Assembly: GCA_015068705.1 (NCBI GenBank)
Contig: SVJZ01000002.1
Location: 50,594 to 114,593 of the forward strand
DNA from: Oscillospiraceae bacterium
GTDB lineage: Bacteria; Bacillota; Clostridia; UMGS1810
Direction of reading: 5' to 3'
Length of the DNA: 64,000 nt
The notes under the pieces were generated by a model that did not search any database, was not told the origin of the DNA, and saw nothing but the letters and a program-made list of their open reading frames with translations. Shown here piece after piece: positions 56,865-64,000 of the stretch. The position numbers and the translations under genes are program-made. How positions within the stretch are numbered: position 1 is the stretch's first letter; every line of letters starts with the position of its first letter.

Positions 56865-56939
56865 ACATATCCTCCTTTCGGTCATTGATACCGATAGGAT
56901 ATGCCATTTTTCCAAAATGTTTGCACGGAAAATGTTACC

Positions 56940-57614
56940 TCAAGATATCATATGTGCATCCACTGCATAACAAGCCGTGAGTGCAACCACCCTGCGTGCG
57001 CCGTACATCTTCAGCATTTTGGCACATTCGTTTACGGTGGTGCCACTGGTAAAGGTATCATCAATGAGTAGGATGCTTTTGCCCCTGACATCAAATCCGG
57101 GATTGAACACATATGCACCACGCACATGGCTGCGTCGCTGGGTTAAGGTCATCCCACTGAAAGAGGGAATGTCTTTTCCCTTTTTGAGCAACGAAAAATT
57201 GCCCTCAATACCGGTTCTCCGTGAAAATTCCCGTGCGATTGCCTCTGCCTGATTATAATATCGCGCACGGTTCGGATGCATGGGCACACAGGTAACAAGA
57301 TCAACTCCCGTAAGAAATCCCTCATCCTCTGCACGCCGGTACATCAGTTCGGCAAAGGTATCGGCAAGATATTTCATGTTTCGGTATTTGAGCTTTCGTA
57401 TTGCCTGACGCACCATTCCGGTATAGGGAAGCAGAGAATATGCCATATCCAGTCCGCCGTGCAGATGGGTTTTCTGCCCGTAGGCACCGACTTTGGGCCT
57501 GCATTTGTCGCACAGGGCAATGGGAGTTCCAAACCGCACCGGTTTGCCACAAAAAATGCACTTTCGTACAAACAGCAAATCCAGTATCCGTTTTGCCTCA
57601 GAAAGGAAGGTCAC
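56940..57614 (-). CDS. comF: ComF family phosphoribosyltransferase-like protein
   Basis: Competence-related protein of about 224 residues. It has an N-terminal zinc-binding pair (CIFCGKPVRFGTPIALCDKC near residue 20), the DMAYSLLPYTGMVRQAIRKL segment, and a C-terminal PRTase fold with ILLIDDTFTSGTTVNECAKM near residue 190. The start is a GTG with GGAGGG seven bases upstream, lying inside the 3' end of recD2, a 17-base overlap. Confidence 0.88.
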   Translation of the reverse strand: MTFLSEAKRILDLLFVRKCIFCGKPVRFGTPIALCDKCRPKVGAYGQKTHLHGGLDMAYSLLPYTGMVRQAIRKLKYRNMKYLADTFAELMYRRAEDEGFLTGVDLVTCVPMHPNRARYYNQAEAIAREFSRRTGIEGNFSLLKKGKDIPSFSGMTLTQRRSHVRGAYVFNPGFDVRGKSILLIDDTFTSGTTVNECAKMLKMYGARRVVALTACYAVDAHMIS

Positions 57615-59835
57615 CGAAAATCCCTCCCTGCTTACGCAATTTATCGCACAAACCCGAATACCGCTTTGCTTCTTTGTTGTTGTCCACCATACGGCGCACA
57701 ACTTCCTCTCGTCCCACCAGTACCACCAACGATTTGGCACGGGTCACAGCGGTGTAAAACAGATTTCGGTTCACCAGCATATACGGTGCATCATACACCG
57801 GAATAATCACTGCAGGAAATTCGCTGCCCTGACTTTTGTGGACGGTTACCGCATACGCCAGGTCAAGCTCCTCCAGGTCACGAAATTCATAGGTTACCAC
57901 ACGGTCATCATACACCACCGTCATAGTTTTGAAATTTTCGTTGATATTCTGAATGACCCCCACATCACCATTGAAAACGCCGGTTCCCTTTTCATGCTCG
58001 GTAAGCGATTTCCAGGCAATATCATAATTGTTGCGGGTCTGCATTACCCTGTCGCCCTCGCGAAATACCACTGTGCCGAATGTGTGTTCCTTTTTATCCG
58101 GTGCAGGAGGGTTTAAGGTTTCCTGCAAACGTGTATTGAGATTGAGCACCCCTGCAAGCCCCTTTTTGGTGGGCGAAAGCACCTGAATATCTGCCGGTGA
58201 AAATCCATAGGCAATGGGCAAACGGGTTTTGCAAAGGGACAAAATATCCTCCACCCCTGAAATGGCATCGGGATGATTGACAAAGAAAAAGTCTCCCTCT
58301 TTTTGATTGCATATGGGATAATCGCCACCATTGATGCGATGAGCGTTCACCACAATCATGCTCTTTTCTGCCTGACGGAAAATCTCGGTCAAGCGAATAA
58401 CCTCCACCGTGCCGCTATCGATGATATCTTTGAGTACATTACCGGGACCTACCGACGGAAGCTGGTTGACATCCCCCACCAAAATGAGCCGTGTACCCCG
58501 ACGGATTGCGCGTAGAAGGCTTGACATGAGCACGATATCCACCATGCTCATCTCGTCCACAATCATCACATCGGTATCGATGGGACATTCTTCATTCACC
58601 TGAAAGGTAAGGTCGCCCTCCCCGTCGGTATAGCCCGCTTCCAGCAAGCGGTGAATGGTTTTTGCCTCCATATTGCACACTTGACTCATCCGTTTTGCCG
58701 CACGCCCGGTGGGGGCAGTGAGGGTAACGGTAAAGCCGTTTGCGTGCATCAGGGAAATGATGGTATTGATAATGGTGGTTTTTCCGGTACCTGGTCCGCC
58801 GGTAATGACCAACACGCCACATTCCATAGCGCGTTCCACTGCCTCACGTTGCAATGCCGCAAGGCAAATCCCCTCATGCGCCTCGATAGCGTTTATTTCC
58901 CGGTCAATATCCGCTCTGTTTATCTCAAAGGTCAGTTGGTTGATTTGTGTCAGCTGTTTTGCCACCATCTGCTCGGCGTAATAGTGGGAAAAATAATAGA
59001 TTCTCTCCTCACCATCTTCGCCCGTTTCATTGATGAGGGTGCGTTCAATCAGCAAATCACCGATTGCCTGCTCCACAAACGACGGCGGCACCTCCAACAT
59101 GGTTGCCGCGGCGTGCACCAACTCGGTGCGTGGCAAAAAGGTATGCCCGAACTGGGTATGAAAACGTTGGGTATACAATGCGCCTGCACGGATACGGGCA
59201 TCTGCTTCCAATTCCAACCCCAACCGCATGGCAATGGCATCTGCCGTTTTAAAACCGATGCCATCTATCTCATCGCACAGAATATACGGATTTGCCTTAA
59301 TCAGCTCCACCGCACCTGCGCCAAATCGTTTATAAATTTTTGCCGCCATTTTGACCGACACATCATATTGCTGCAAAAACATGACCAGTGTGGAGGCTCC
59401 CAACTGCTCGATATAGCTTTGCTGCATTTTGAGTGCACGGTCTTGGGAAATTCCCTTGATTTTGGTAAGCCGCAACGGCTCATGCTCAATCACCTGTAAG
59501 GTATCGGGACCAAATTCGTCCACCAGTTTTTTTGCGGTGGACTCGCGTACTCCTTTGATGATGCCCGAACCAAGATATTTTAAAATGGCGTGTTCAGAGG
59601 TGGGCATTTTCTTTTCATACAGCTCCACCTTAAACTGCTCGCCGTAGGTGGCATGGTTGACCCATCTGCCCTTTAAGCAAACTGTTTCTCCCTCGGCAAC
59701 CCCCTGCAGATATCCCACTGCAACCACCAGATCGTCCTCGGTTTCCATCTCCAAAACCTTGTATCCATTTTCTTCATTCTGGTAGATAATATGGGCGATT
59801 TCACCCGTTATCTCCTCAAATTGTCTTGCGCCCAT
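57598..59835 (-). CDS. recD2: ATP-dependent DNA helicase RecD2
   Basis: 5'-3' superfamily 1B helicase of 745 residues. An N-terminal OB-like and helix-hairpin-helix region (IKGVRESTAKKLVDEFGPDT and PYILCDEIDGIGFKTADAIA) marks the RecD2 type; the motor has Walker A ITGGPGTGKTTIINTIISLM near residue 350, Walker B VDEMSMVDI, and the C-terminal YAVTVHKSQGSEFPAVIIP motif. It lies upstream of comF, as in related Clostridia. Confidence 0.95.
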   Translation of the reverse strand: MGARQFEEITGEIAHIIYQNEENGYKVLEMETEDDLVVAVGYLQGVAEGETVCLKGRWVNHATYGEQFKVELYEKKMPTSEHAILKYLGSGIIKGVRESTAKKLVDEFGPDTLQVIEHEPLRLTKIKGISQDRALKMQQSYIEQLGASTLVMFLQQYDVSVKMAAKIYKRFGAGAVELIKANPYILCDEIDGIGFKTADAIAMRLGLELEADARIRAGALYTQRFHTQFGHTFLPRTELVHAAATMLEVPPSFVEQAIGDLLIERTLINETGEDGEERIYYFSHYYAEQMVAKQLTQINQLTFEINRADIDREINAIEAHEGICLAALQREAVERAMECGVLVITGGPGTGKTTIINTIISLMHANGFTVTLTAPTGRAAKRMSQVCNMEAKTIHRLLEAGYTDGEGDLTFQVNEECPIDTDVMIVDEMSMVDIVLMSSLLRAIRRGTRLILVGDVNQLPSVGPGNVLKDIIDSGTVEVIRLTEIFRQAEKSMIVVNAHRINGGDYPICNQKEGDFFFVNHPDAISGVEDILSLCKTRLPIAYGFSPADIQVLSPTKKGLAGVLNLNTRLQETLNPPAPDKKEHTFGTVVFREGDRVMQTRNNYDIAWKSLTEHEKGTGVFNGDVGVIQNINENFKTMTVVYDDRVVTYEFRDLEELDLAYAVTVHKSQGSEFPAVIIPVYDAPYMLVNRNLFYTAVTRAKSLVVLVGREEVVRRMVDNNKEAKRYSGLCDKLRKQGGIFGDLPF

Positions 59836-59874
59836 ATGTCACCTCCGATATGTCTGGCATTGCTTTGACAAGTT

Positions 59875-60876
59875 TTAAAACCAGTAGGGCATTGCCCATG
59901 CCTTTTTCCCGTTCGTGTCCCGCAACTGTACCCAGATATACGGCGAACTTGCGCGAAGTCCCGAAATATCCAGCGTTACATCAGTAAGGCAGTCTGTCCG
60001 TTCTATCTCTACCGCCTTGTATGAAAGATATTTCCCGTGAACGTAAACACCGCAAACCGGTGAGCACTGTACATGGAGCATATTCCCCTCTAACCAGATG
60101 TTTTGAAATTCCGGACCGGTAGAGGCATAGAGTGCGCAATCGGTGATGCCCTGAATGAGCGCATCATAGGTCAGCTCGGGAGCTTTGATTACAGTAAAAC
60201 CCTGAAAATACTCTGTAAACGGACTCCCATCCTCAAACCGCATATGGCAATCATCCCCCGCAATGGGAGCCGCTTTGCCGCCGGCGCGCAGGAAATATTC
60301 GTAAAATGCAGATTCATCCGAATAATTATTAAACATGGTATCAATGGAATTAAAAACTTCCACCCCATCCATCCCCTTGATTCTCAAAACGTCCTCGGTG
60401 GACATATCCGAAAACACGGGATGGTTAACCATGACGATGCAATCCATATCCTTCATCTCCTGCACTGTCTGATTAATCAAATCGTAGTCCAACGGCATGG
60501 ATTTCTTTTCGAATTCGGTGTCAGGATTTTTGGCAATGGCATTGATGTGCACGGTTTTTCGCACATATCCGTTTTCGTCGATATAGGAAAAATCCAGCTC
60601 TGTTCCGGTTAATGCCACAAATTTCTCATCTGTCAGCCGGGTATGAGGCACACATTTTCTGTGGTCGGTAAATGCTACCGCATGATATCCCTGCGCCACA
60701 TAAATTTCTTTTAGCTCTTCCGGAGTAAAATTGCCATCGCTTATGGTGGAATGGGAGTGCATGTTTACCTTATACAAATTCCCGTTTTCTGGTAAAATCC
60801 AGACTTTTTCCTTGGGCAGTTCACCCATTTTTTTCAATTTTTCGGTGGTACCAACCGGTGCAATAATCCGTTGCAT
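59875..60876 (-). CDS. PHP-domain metal-dependent phosphoesterase-like protein
   Basis: The 333-residue protein opens with the PHP signature NMHSHSTISDGNFTPEEL near residue 38, AVAFTDHRK near residue 70, VMVNHPVF and AGDDCHM, which provide the His/Asp ligands of the trinuclear metal site. The C-terminal part (EFQNIWLEGNMLHVQCSPVC) looks like a small beta domain. Such proteins hydrolyse phosphates in varied pathways; the partner is unclear. Upstream lies a truncated HAD gene. Confidence 0.85.
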   Translation of the reverse strand: MQRIIAPVGTTEKLKKMGELPKEKVWILPENGNLYKVNMHSHSTISDGNFTPEELKEIYVAQGYHAVAFTDHRKCVPHTRLTDEKFVALTGTELDFSYIDENGYVRKTVHINAIAKNPDTEFEKKSMPLDYDLINQTVQEMKDMDCIVMVNHPVFSDMSTEDVLRIKGMDGVEVFNSIDTMFNNYSDESAFYEYFLRAGGKAAPIAGDDCHMRFEDGSPFTEYFQGFTVIKAPELTYDALIQGITDCALYASTGPEFQNIWLEGNMLHVQCSPVCGVYVHGKYLSYKAVEIERTDCLTDVTLDISGLRASSPYIWVQLRDTNGKKAWAMPYWF

Positions 60877-60902
60877 ATCCCATCCGCCTCTCCTTTAAAA
60901 AA

Positions 60903-61115
60903 TTAAAATACAAAATACTCCAAAACACTGCTTACACGGTGTACACGTTTCTCTCCATCAAACCGCCCGTCATACGGCCATCTGTCAATCCATACCACGT
61001 CCATATCCGCATGAATGGCACCCATCACATCCGAATCGGGGTCATCTCCCACAAACACGCACTGTTCATTGGAAACACCCAGCATCTTTGCCGTGTGATG
61101 AAAGCCTCCGCTATT
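60903..61115 (-). pseudogene. Truncated HAD-family hydrolase, C-terminal remnant
   Basis: About 70 codons encode the end of a HAD phosphatase: GGFHHTAKMLGVSNEQ, then CVFVGDDPDSDVMGAIHADM, VVWIDRW. The GDDPDSD loop is motif IV and lies about 40 residues before the stop. The catalytic DxD motif and the cap, roughly 150 residues, are absent: only 11 bases separate the frame from the sigma-factor stop, and no RBS fits the internal ATG. I read it as the relic of a deletion at this junction. Confidence 0.75.
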
Positions 61116-61126
61116 TCATACCATTC

Positions 61127-61870
61127 TTACTGCTCATATAACTGTTTGAGTTTGCCCAGCATTTTTCGTTCCATCCGGGATATATACATTTGCGATACAC
61201 CCCACTGCGCCGCAATTTCTTTTTGGGTGCGGTTTTTATAAAAGCGTTCCACCAGCAGGGTTTTCTCCTTTGGATCAAGAGAACGCAGGCTGGCACAGAG
61301 AAATTCCTGTGTTTCAATCATCAGGAAAGAATCCTCCTCCACACCGATTACCTGCGAAAGTGCAATGCTTTCATCCGCATACAGTGTCGCCTCCAACGAT
61401 TGCGGAGCAACCACATGCGGATACTCCAACGATTGCTCCACCTCACCGGTGGACACATTGAGTGCATTGGCAATCTCGTCGGTGGTGGGAATATATCCGT
61501 CATACTGTTCACGCGCCAACCGGATGCGGTTTGCCTTTTGAAACACTTCGTAAATCTTTCGGGGCAATTTGATCAAAAACCCCTTGTCACGAAAATAACG
61601 GCGCACCTCACCAAGCACGGTGGGGGTTGCAAATGACACAAACTTGATTCCCTTGTCGGGGTCAAAGCGTTCCACCGCATGAATCAATCCCACACATGCT
61701 ACCTGATACAAATCATCATACTCCACGCCTTTTCCCACATACCGCTTGGTAATGATTTCGGGGATGTAGAGATATTTTTCTATAATCTGATTGCGCAGCT
61801 TCGGGTTGCGTGTTTGTACATACTGTTTAAACAACACGTCCTGCGCGCTGCTGTCTGTCTTTTTTTCCAT
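61127..61870 (-). CDS. RNA polymerase sigma factor, SigB/SigF/SigG group
   Basis: Group 3 sigma-70 factor of 247 residues. Region 2 includes EYDDLYQVACVGLIHAVERF and FVSFATPTVLGEVRRYFRDK; region 3 follows (YIPTTDEIANALNVSTGEVE); region 4 ends with RTQKEIAAQWGVSQMYISRM, the -35 recognition helix. It has neither the neighbours of sigF (spoIIAA/AB) nor those of sigG (sigE), so it is more likely a SigB-like or other regulon factor. The start at 61870 follows AAAGGGGGG. It is 34 bases downstream of a membrane-anchored protein that might control it. Confidence 0.88.
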   Translation of the reverse strand: MEKKTDSSAQDVLFKQYVQTRNPKLRNQIIEKYLYIPEIITKRYVGKGVEYDDLYQVACVGLIHAVERFDPDKGIKFVSFATPTVLGEVRRYFRDKGFLIKLPRKIYEVFQKANRIRLAREQYDGYIPTTDEIANALNVSTGEVEQSLEYPHVVAPQSLEATLYADESIALSQVIGVEEDSFLMIETQEFLCASLRSLDPKEKTLLVERFYKNRTQKEIAAQWGVSQMYISRMERKMLGKLKQLYEQ

Positions 61871-61904
61871 TTCCGGCGCCCCCCTTTCTTCCGAATTGCT
61901 TTGA

Positions 61905-62579
61905 CTATTTCGGATTACATCCAAGCAGATGTTCGATAATTTTGAGCGAACTTTCATATGCCGCATCGGCATTTTTATCACCAATATGGTCCAAGTGACG
62001 TGCCACGGTAGACAAATACATGGATTCGGTATCAAATCCGCATTCGCCAAGCAAAGTATTGCCGGCTAGCGAAATACCAACCGCGTCTCCCGTTTCTTCA
62101 TCTACATAAATCTGTTCCCGGCTCAATCCATATTGTTGGGCAATGCCGCTCATGTCTTCAAAAATTTCCTGATCGCCGTATTCATCCAAGGTGCTCGCAT
62201 CGGTCAGATAAATCACACTTGCACCCTCTGCCAGAGCGAGCATCACCTGTTGCTGTGCCATCATGTCCTGCTCACTTTTGATTTGCTCAGGAAGGGTAAT
62301 CACCTGCAAAAATGCATCCTGCTTTCCGTCGCCGTTGATGTCCGGCACCACTCCGGCATCCACCAACTTCGCTTCCACCGCTTCGGTCATATCAACTGTT
62401 GCATGGGTGCTCAATATCGCTTTGAGCTGCACATCCGGTTCCACCCGTGTAGCGCAATCCCGCAGGGTTACCGCCAGTGCCAGAGCCACCAAAAGAATGA
62501 CCAATACATGATATTTATAGTAATACCAAAAATTTTCCCACCTGCCTGCAGCGGTTTTTTCGCTTTGCTTCTTTTTCAT
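61905..62579 (-). CDS. Membrane-anchored extracytoplasmic protein, unknown
   Basis: I do not recognise a named family. The 224-residue protein has a basic cytoplasmic N-terminus (MKKKQSEKTAAGRWENFWYY), one transmembrane helix (VLVILLVALALAVTL, about residues 28-44) and an acidic outer domain of about 180 residues with an EF-hand-like loop DINGDGKQDA near residue 80. The orientation is inside-to-outside by the positive-inside rule. It shares a promoter with the sigma factor behind it, so an anti-sigma or sensor role is possible but no known anti-sigma domain is visible. Confidence 0.75.
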   Translation of the reverse strand: MKKKQSEKTAAGRWENFWYYYKYHVLVILLVALALAVTLRDCATRVEPDVQLKAILSTHATVDMTEAVEAKLVDAGVVPDINGDGKQDAFLQVITLPEQIKSEQDMMAQQQVMLALAEGASVIYLTDASTLDEYGDQEIFEDMSGIAQQYGLSREQIYVDEETGDAVGISLAGNTLLGECGFDTESMYLSTVARHLDHIGDKNADAAYESSLKIIEHLLGCNPK

Positions 62580-62645
62580 CTTTATCTCTCCGTTTCTTCA
62601 TGGGCAAACCCATGCCATACGCCAAATTTCTCCTCATTTTACCCC

Positions 62646-62674
62646 ATTATACTACACCCTTTTTCTGCCGTCAA
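62646..62674 (-). promoter_or_regulatory. Promoter of the membrane protein-sigma factor operon
   Basis: TTGACG, 17 bases, TATAAT on the minus strand, about 65 bases before the first start codon. Confidence 0.8.
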
Positions 62675-62695
62675 GCCGTTACCAAAGAGGAATAC

Positions 62696-62730
62696 AAAAA
62701 AGGTTGCCCCAAAAAGGACAACCTTTTTTG
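62696..62730. terminator. Terminator behind the right-edge gene
   Basis: Stem AAAAAAGGTTG-CC/GG-CAACCTTTTTT, with A/T runs on both sides; it serves the minus-strand gene ending at 62793. Confidence 0.85.
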
Positions 62731-62792
62731 TCATCTTTATCACCACAAAGGAGTTGATTTTCACCTCAGTGAAACAACCCCCTCACCATTTA

Positions 62793-64000
62793 TTATTGAT
62801 TGCCAAAACACCGTGAAAAGGCACAAATACTGCGGTCAAAACTTTCACTGCCGCCCACTTCCAAAAACACCGGGACATGATTTAACATGCCTTCACCCCA
62901 TGCATAAAAGAATGACACATACGAAATCAGCGGACCAAACCACTCCTCGATTGCCTGATGGTTTTTCAATCCACCCTCACTGCGGGGCACCACCTGATGG
63001 ATGTGATATGCAACCGTTTTATCACCCATCTGTTCATACCATCTGCTGATGGGATATCCCTCCGAAATGGACCCGTTGTTTCTCGCATGCCCCACATCCA
63101 GAGTATGCCCCACGCGGTTTTTCTTGCCGATTGCCCGGTTAATAGCATCCATCCAGGACAACACTTCTTCAGGATTACACCCAAAACCACGGCTTTCATC
63201 ATCTCGTTCGTCCGGCTCCATATGTAGATTTTCAATACCGATTTTTACCTCATCGCCCATCATTCCCACTACATCGGTATATAACTTTAAAAACTCCTTC
63301 CATGCCGCACCGTCCCGGGTCATATCTGCTTTTTTTACACGCGGCGGATGCATGGTAAGTCCCTGCGTCCCCACCATTTTGGCGTATTCTGCCGCTTGAT
63401 ACCAGGTTTGCATTCCCACTAACGCGCCATTATTCCAGCGTACATTGGGCATGTGTACCGAAAGATATCTTCCCCCTTGTCGTCTCCACAAATCAATCTT
63501 GGGCAAAAGAGACAAATCAGGCGTCCAATCTGCACCATTGCAACGCAATTCGATGTATGGCACACCATGTTCTGTGGCATAGCTCACATCCGCATGATTG
63601 TCTACGCAGGAAATTCCAAAATGCGCACGCACATCCAAAATCATTTGGACCGGCAGTGTAATCAGCTTTTCCTCAAGCCAAATATCAGATCGACTCGCAC
63701 GGAAAGGCACATCCAATTCTTCCTTGTCAAGACGGATGGAAGAGCAATCGTTTGCGTGTTCCACATGTTCCATTACAGCAACATCCTCAAAAGCTCCCAT
63801 ACGCACCATTGCAGATGAACCGGCGGTTTCATCCATATTCAGATAGGTGATACACGGGAAATTACCGATGGATTTATCCGGATCAAGTGCGCGCAATCCA
63901 AACACTCTTGACTTTCCAAGCTGATAGTCAAATCGCTTGTGCGCATGCGCATGAATGATGGTGAGCGCCTTCTGGTGTGCTACTCCCTCCAAATATGTGC
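62793..64000 (-). CDS. TIM-barrel sugar isomerase-like protein with extra N-terminal domain, cut by window edge
   Basis: The frame is open to the edge; about 400 residues are visible. The part from about residue 150 is a xylose-isomerase-like TIM barrel with metal-ligand candidates in LTMHPPRV, KIGIENLHMEPDE, GHTLDVGHARN and AYHIHQV, ending in VFLEVGGSE. The part before it (HAHAHKRFDYQLGKSRVFGL) does not belong to that barrel. A TTG at 63992 could be a start, but no RBS fits and the N-terminus looks truncated, so I treat it as partial. Substrate unknown. Confidence 0.75.
   Translation of the reverse strand, partial: TYLEGVAHQKALTIIHAHAHKRFDYQLGKSRVFGLRALDPDKSIGNFPCITYLNMDETAGSSAMVRMGAFEDVAVMEHVEHANDCSSIRLDKEELDVPFRASRSDIWLEEKLITLPVQMILDVRAHFGISCVDNHADVSYATEHGVPYIELRCNGADWTPDLSLLPKIDLWRRQGGRYLSVHMPNVRWNNGALVGMQTWYQAAEYAKMVGTQGLTMHPPRVKKADMTRDGAAWKEFLKLYTDVVGMMGDEVKIGIENLHMEPDERDDESRGFGCNPEEVLSWMDAINRAIGKKNRVGHTLDVGHARNNGSISEGYPISRWYEQMGDKTVAYHIHQVVPRSEGGLKNHQAIEEWFGPLISYVSFFYAWGEGMLNHVPVFLEVGGSESFDRSICAFSRCFGNQ

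Noticed and set aside
60903-61085. A genuine 60-residue protein gene
   Set aside because: The ATG at 61085 has no properly spaced RBS, and the HAD similarity continues upstream of it in the same frame, so it is a gene relic.

Overview
The window looks like a chromosomal stretch from an endospore-forming, Gram-positive member of the Clostridia; I do not place it in a family. The evidence is the gene set and order: the yqfC-yqfD-phoH-ybeY-dgkA-era-yqzL-recO series, nadK-argR-recN, ylbJ, an alpha/beta-type spore protein, SLH surface proteins, PPi-linked glycolysis (ppdK, pfp) and a class A RNase P RNA. Most genes are on the minus strand. I see no rRNA, prophage, complete insertion sequence or CRISPR array.

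Layout: (1) 1-4510: recN (cut by the left edge), argR, nadK, and an FHA-SEDS pair likely acting in cell-wall growth. (2) 4588-12823: the pyrimidine operon pyrR-pyrB-pyrC-pyrF-carA-carB with a promoter, a PyrR-binding loop and an attenuator. The carA glutaminase has lost its catalytic Cys and Glu, the most striking anomaly here. (3) 12946-24192: a DUF11 protein, gdhA, uvrA-uvrB, an NSS transporter, a zinc-ribbon membrane protein, a structured intergenic element that may be an orphan omega-RNA (HEARO-like), dtd and a carbohydrate esterase. (4) 24416-32115: a sugar oxidoreductase/epimerase pair with a divergent AraC regulator, an isochorismatase-like and cysteine-synthase-like pair, and two tandem SLH proteins. 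An intergenic terminator-promoter-leader cassette is present twice here. (5) 32435-43586: ppdK, the recO-to-yqfC housekeeping and sporulation block, ylbJ, tspO and a G5/3D cell-wall protein. (6) 43982-54536: a galactose-type ABC transporter, a CpXC-pfp pair, an anion permease, a DRE-TIM aldolase-like gene, tRNA-Arg(CCG), and upp-uraA. (7) 54624-64000: rnpB, DUF34/Nif3, trmK, a spore protein, comF, recD2, a PHP protein, a truncated HAD gene, a SigB/F/G-type sigma factor next to a membrane-anchored protein, and a gene cut by the right edge.

How the genes fit together: pyrimidine synthesis (pyr operon) and uracil salvage (uraA-upp) are both present; pyrD, pyrK and pyrE must lie elsewhere. GdhA and a possibly ammonia-dependent carbamoyl phosphate synthase would fit a life on free ammonium, but that link is inference. 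PPi-phosphofructokinase and pyruvate phosphate dikinase together suggest a PPi-conserving glycolysis. Starts were set by ribosome binding sites and are often shorter than the longest open frame. Promoters and terminators were read by eye.
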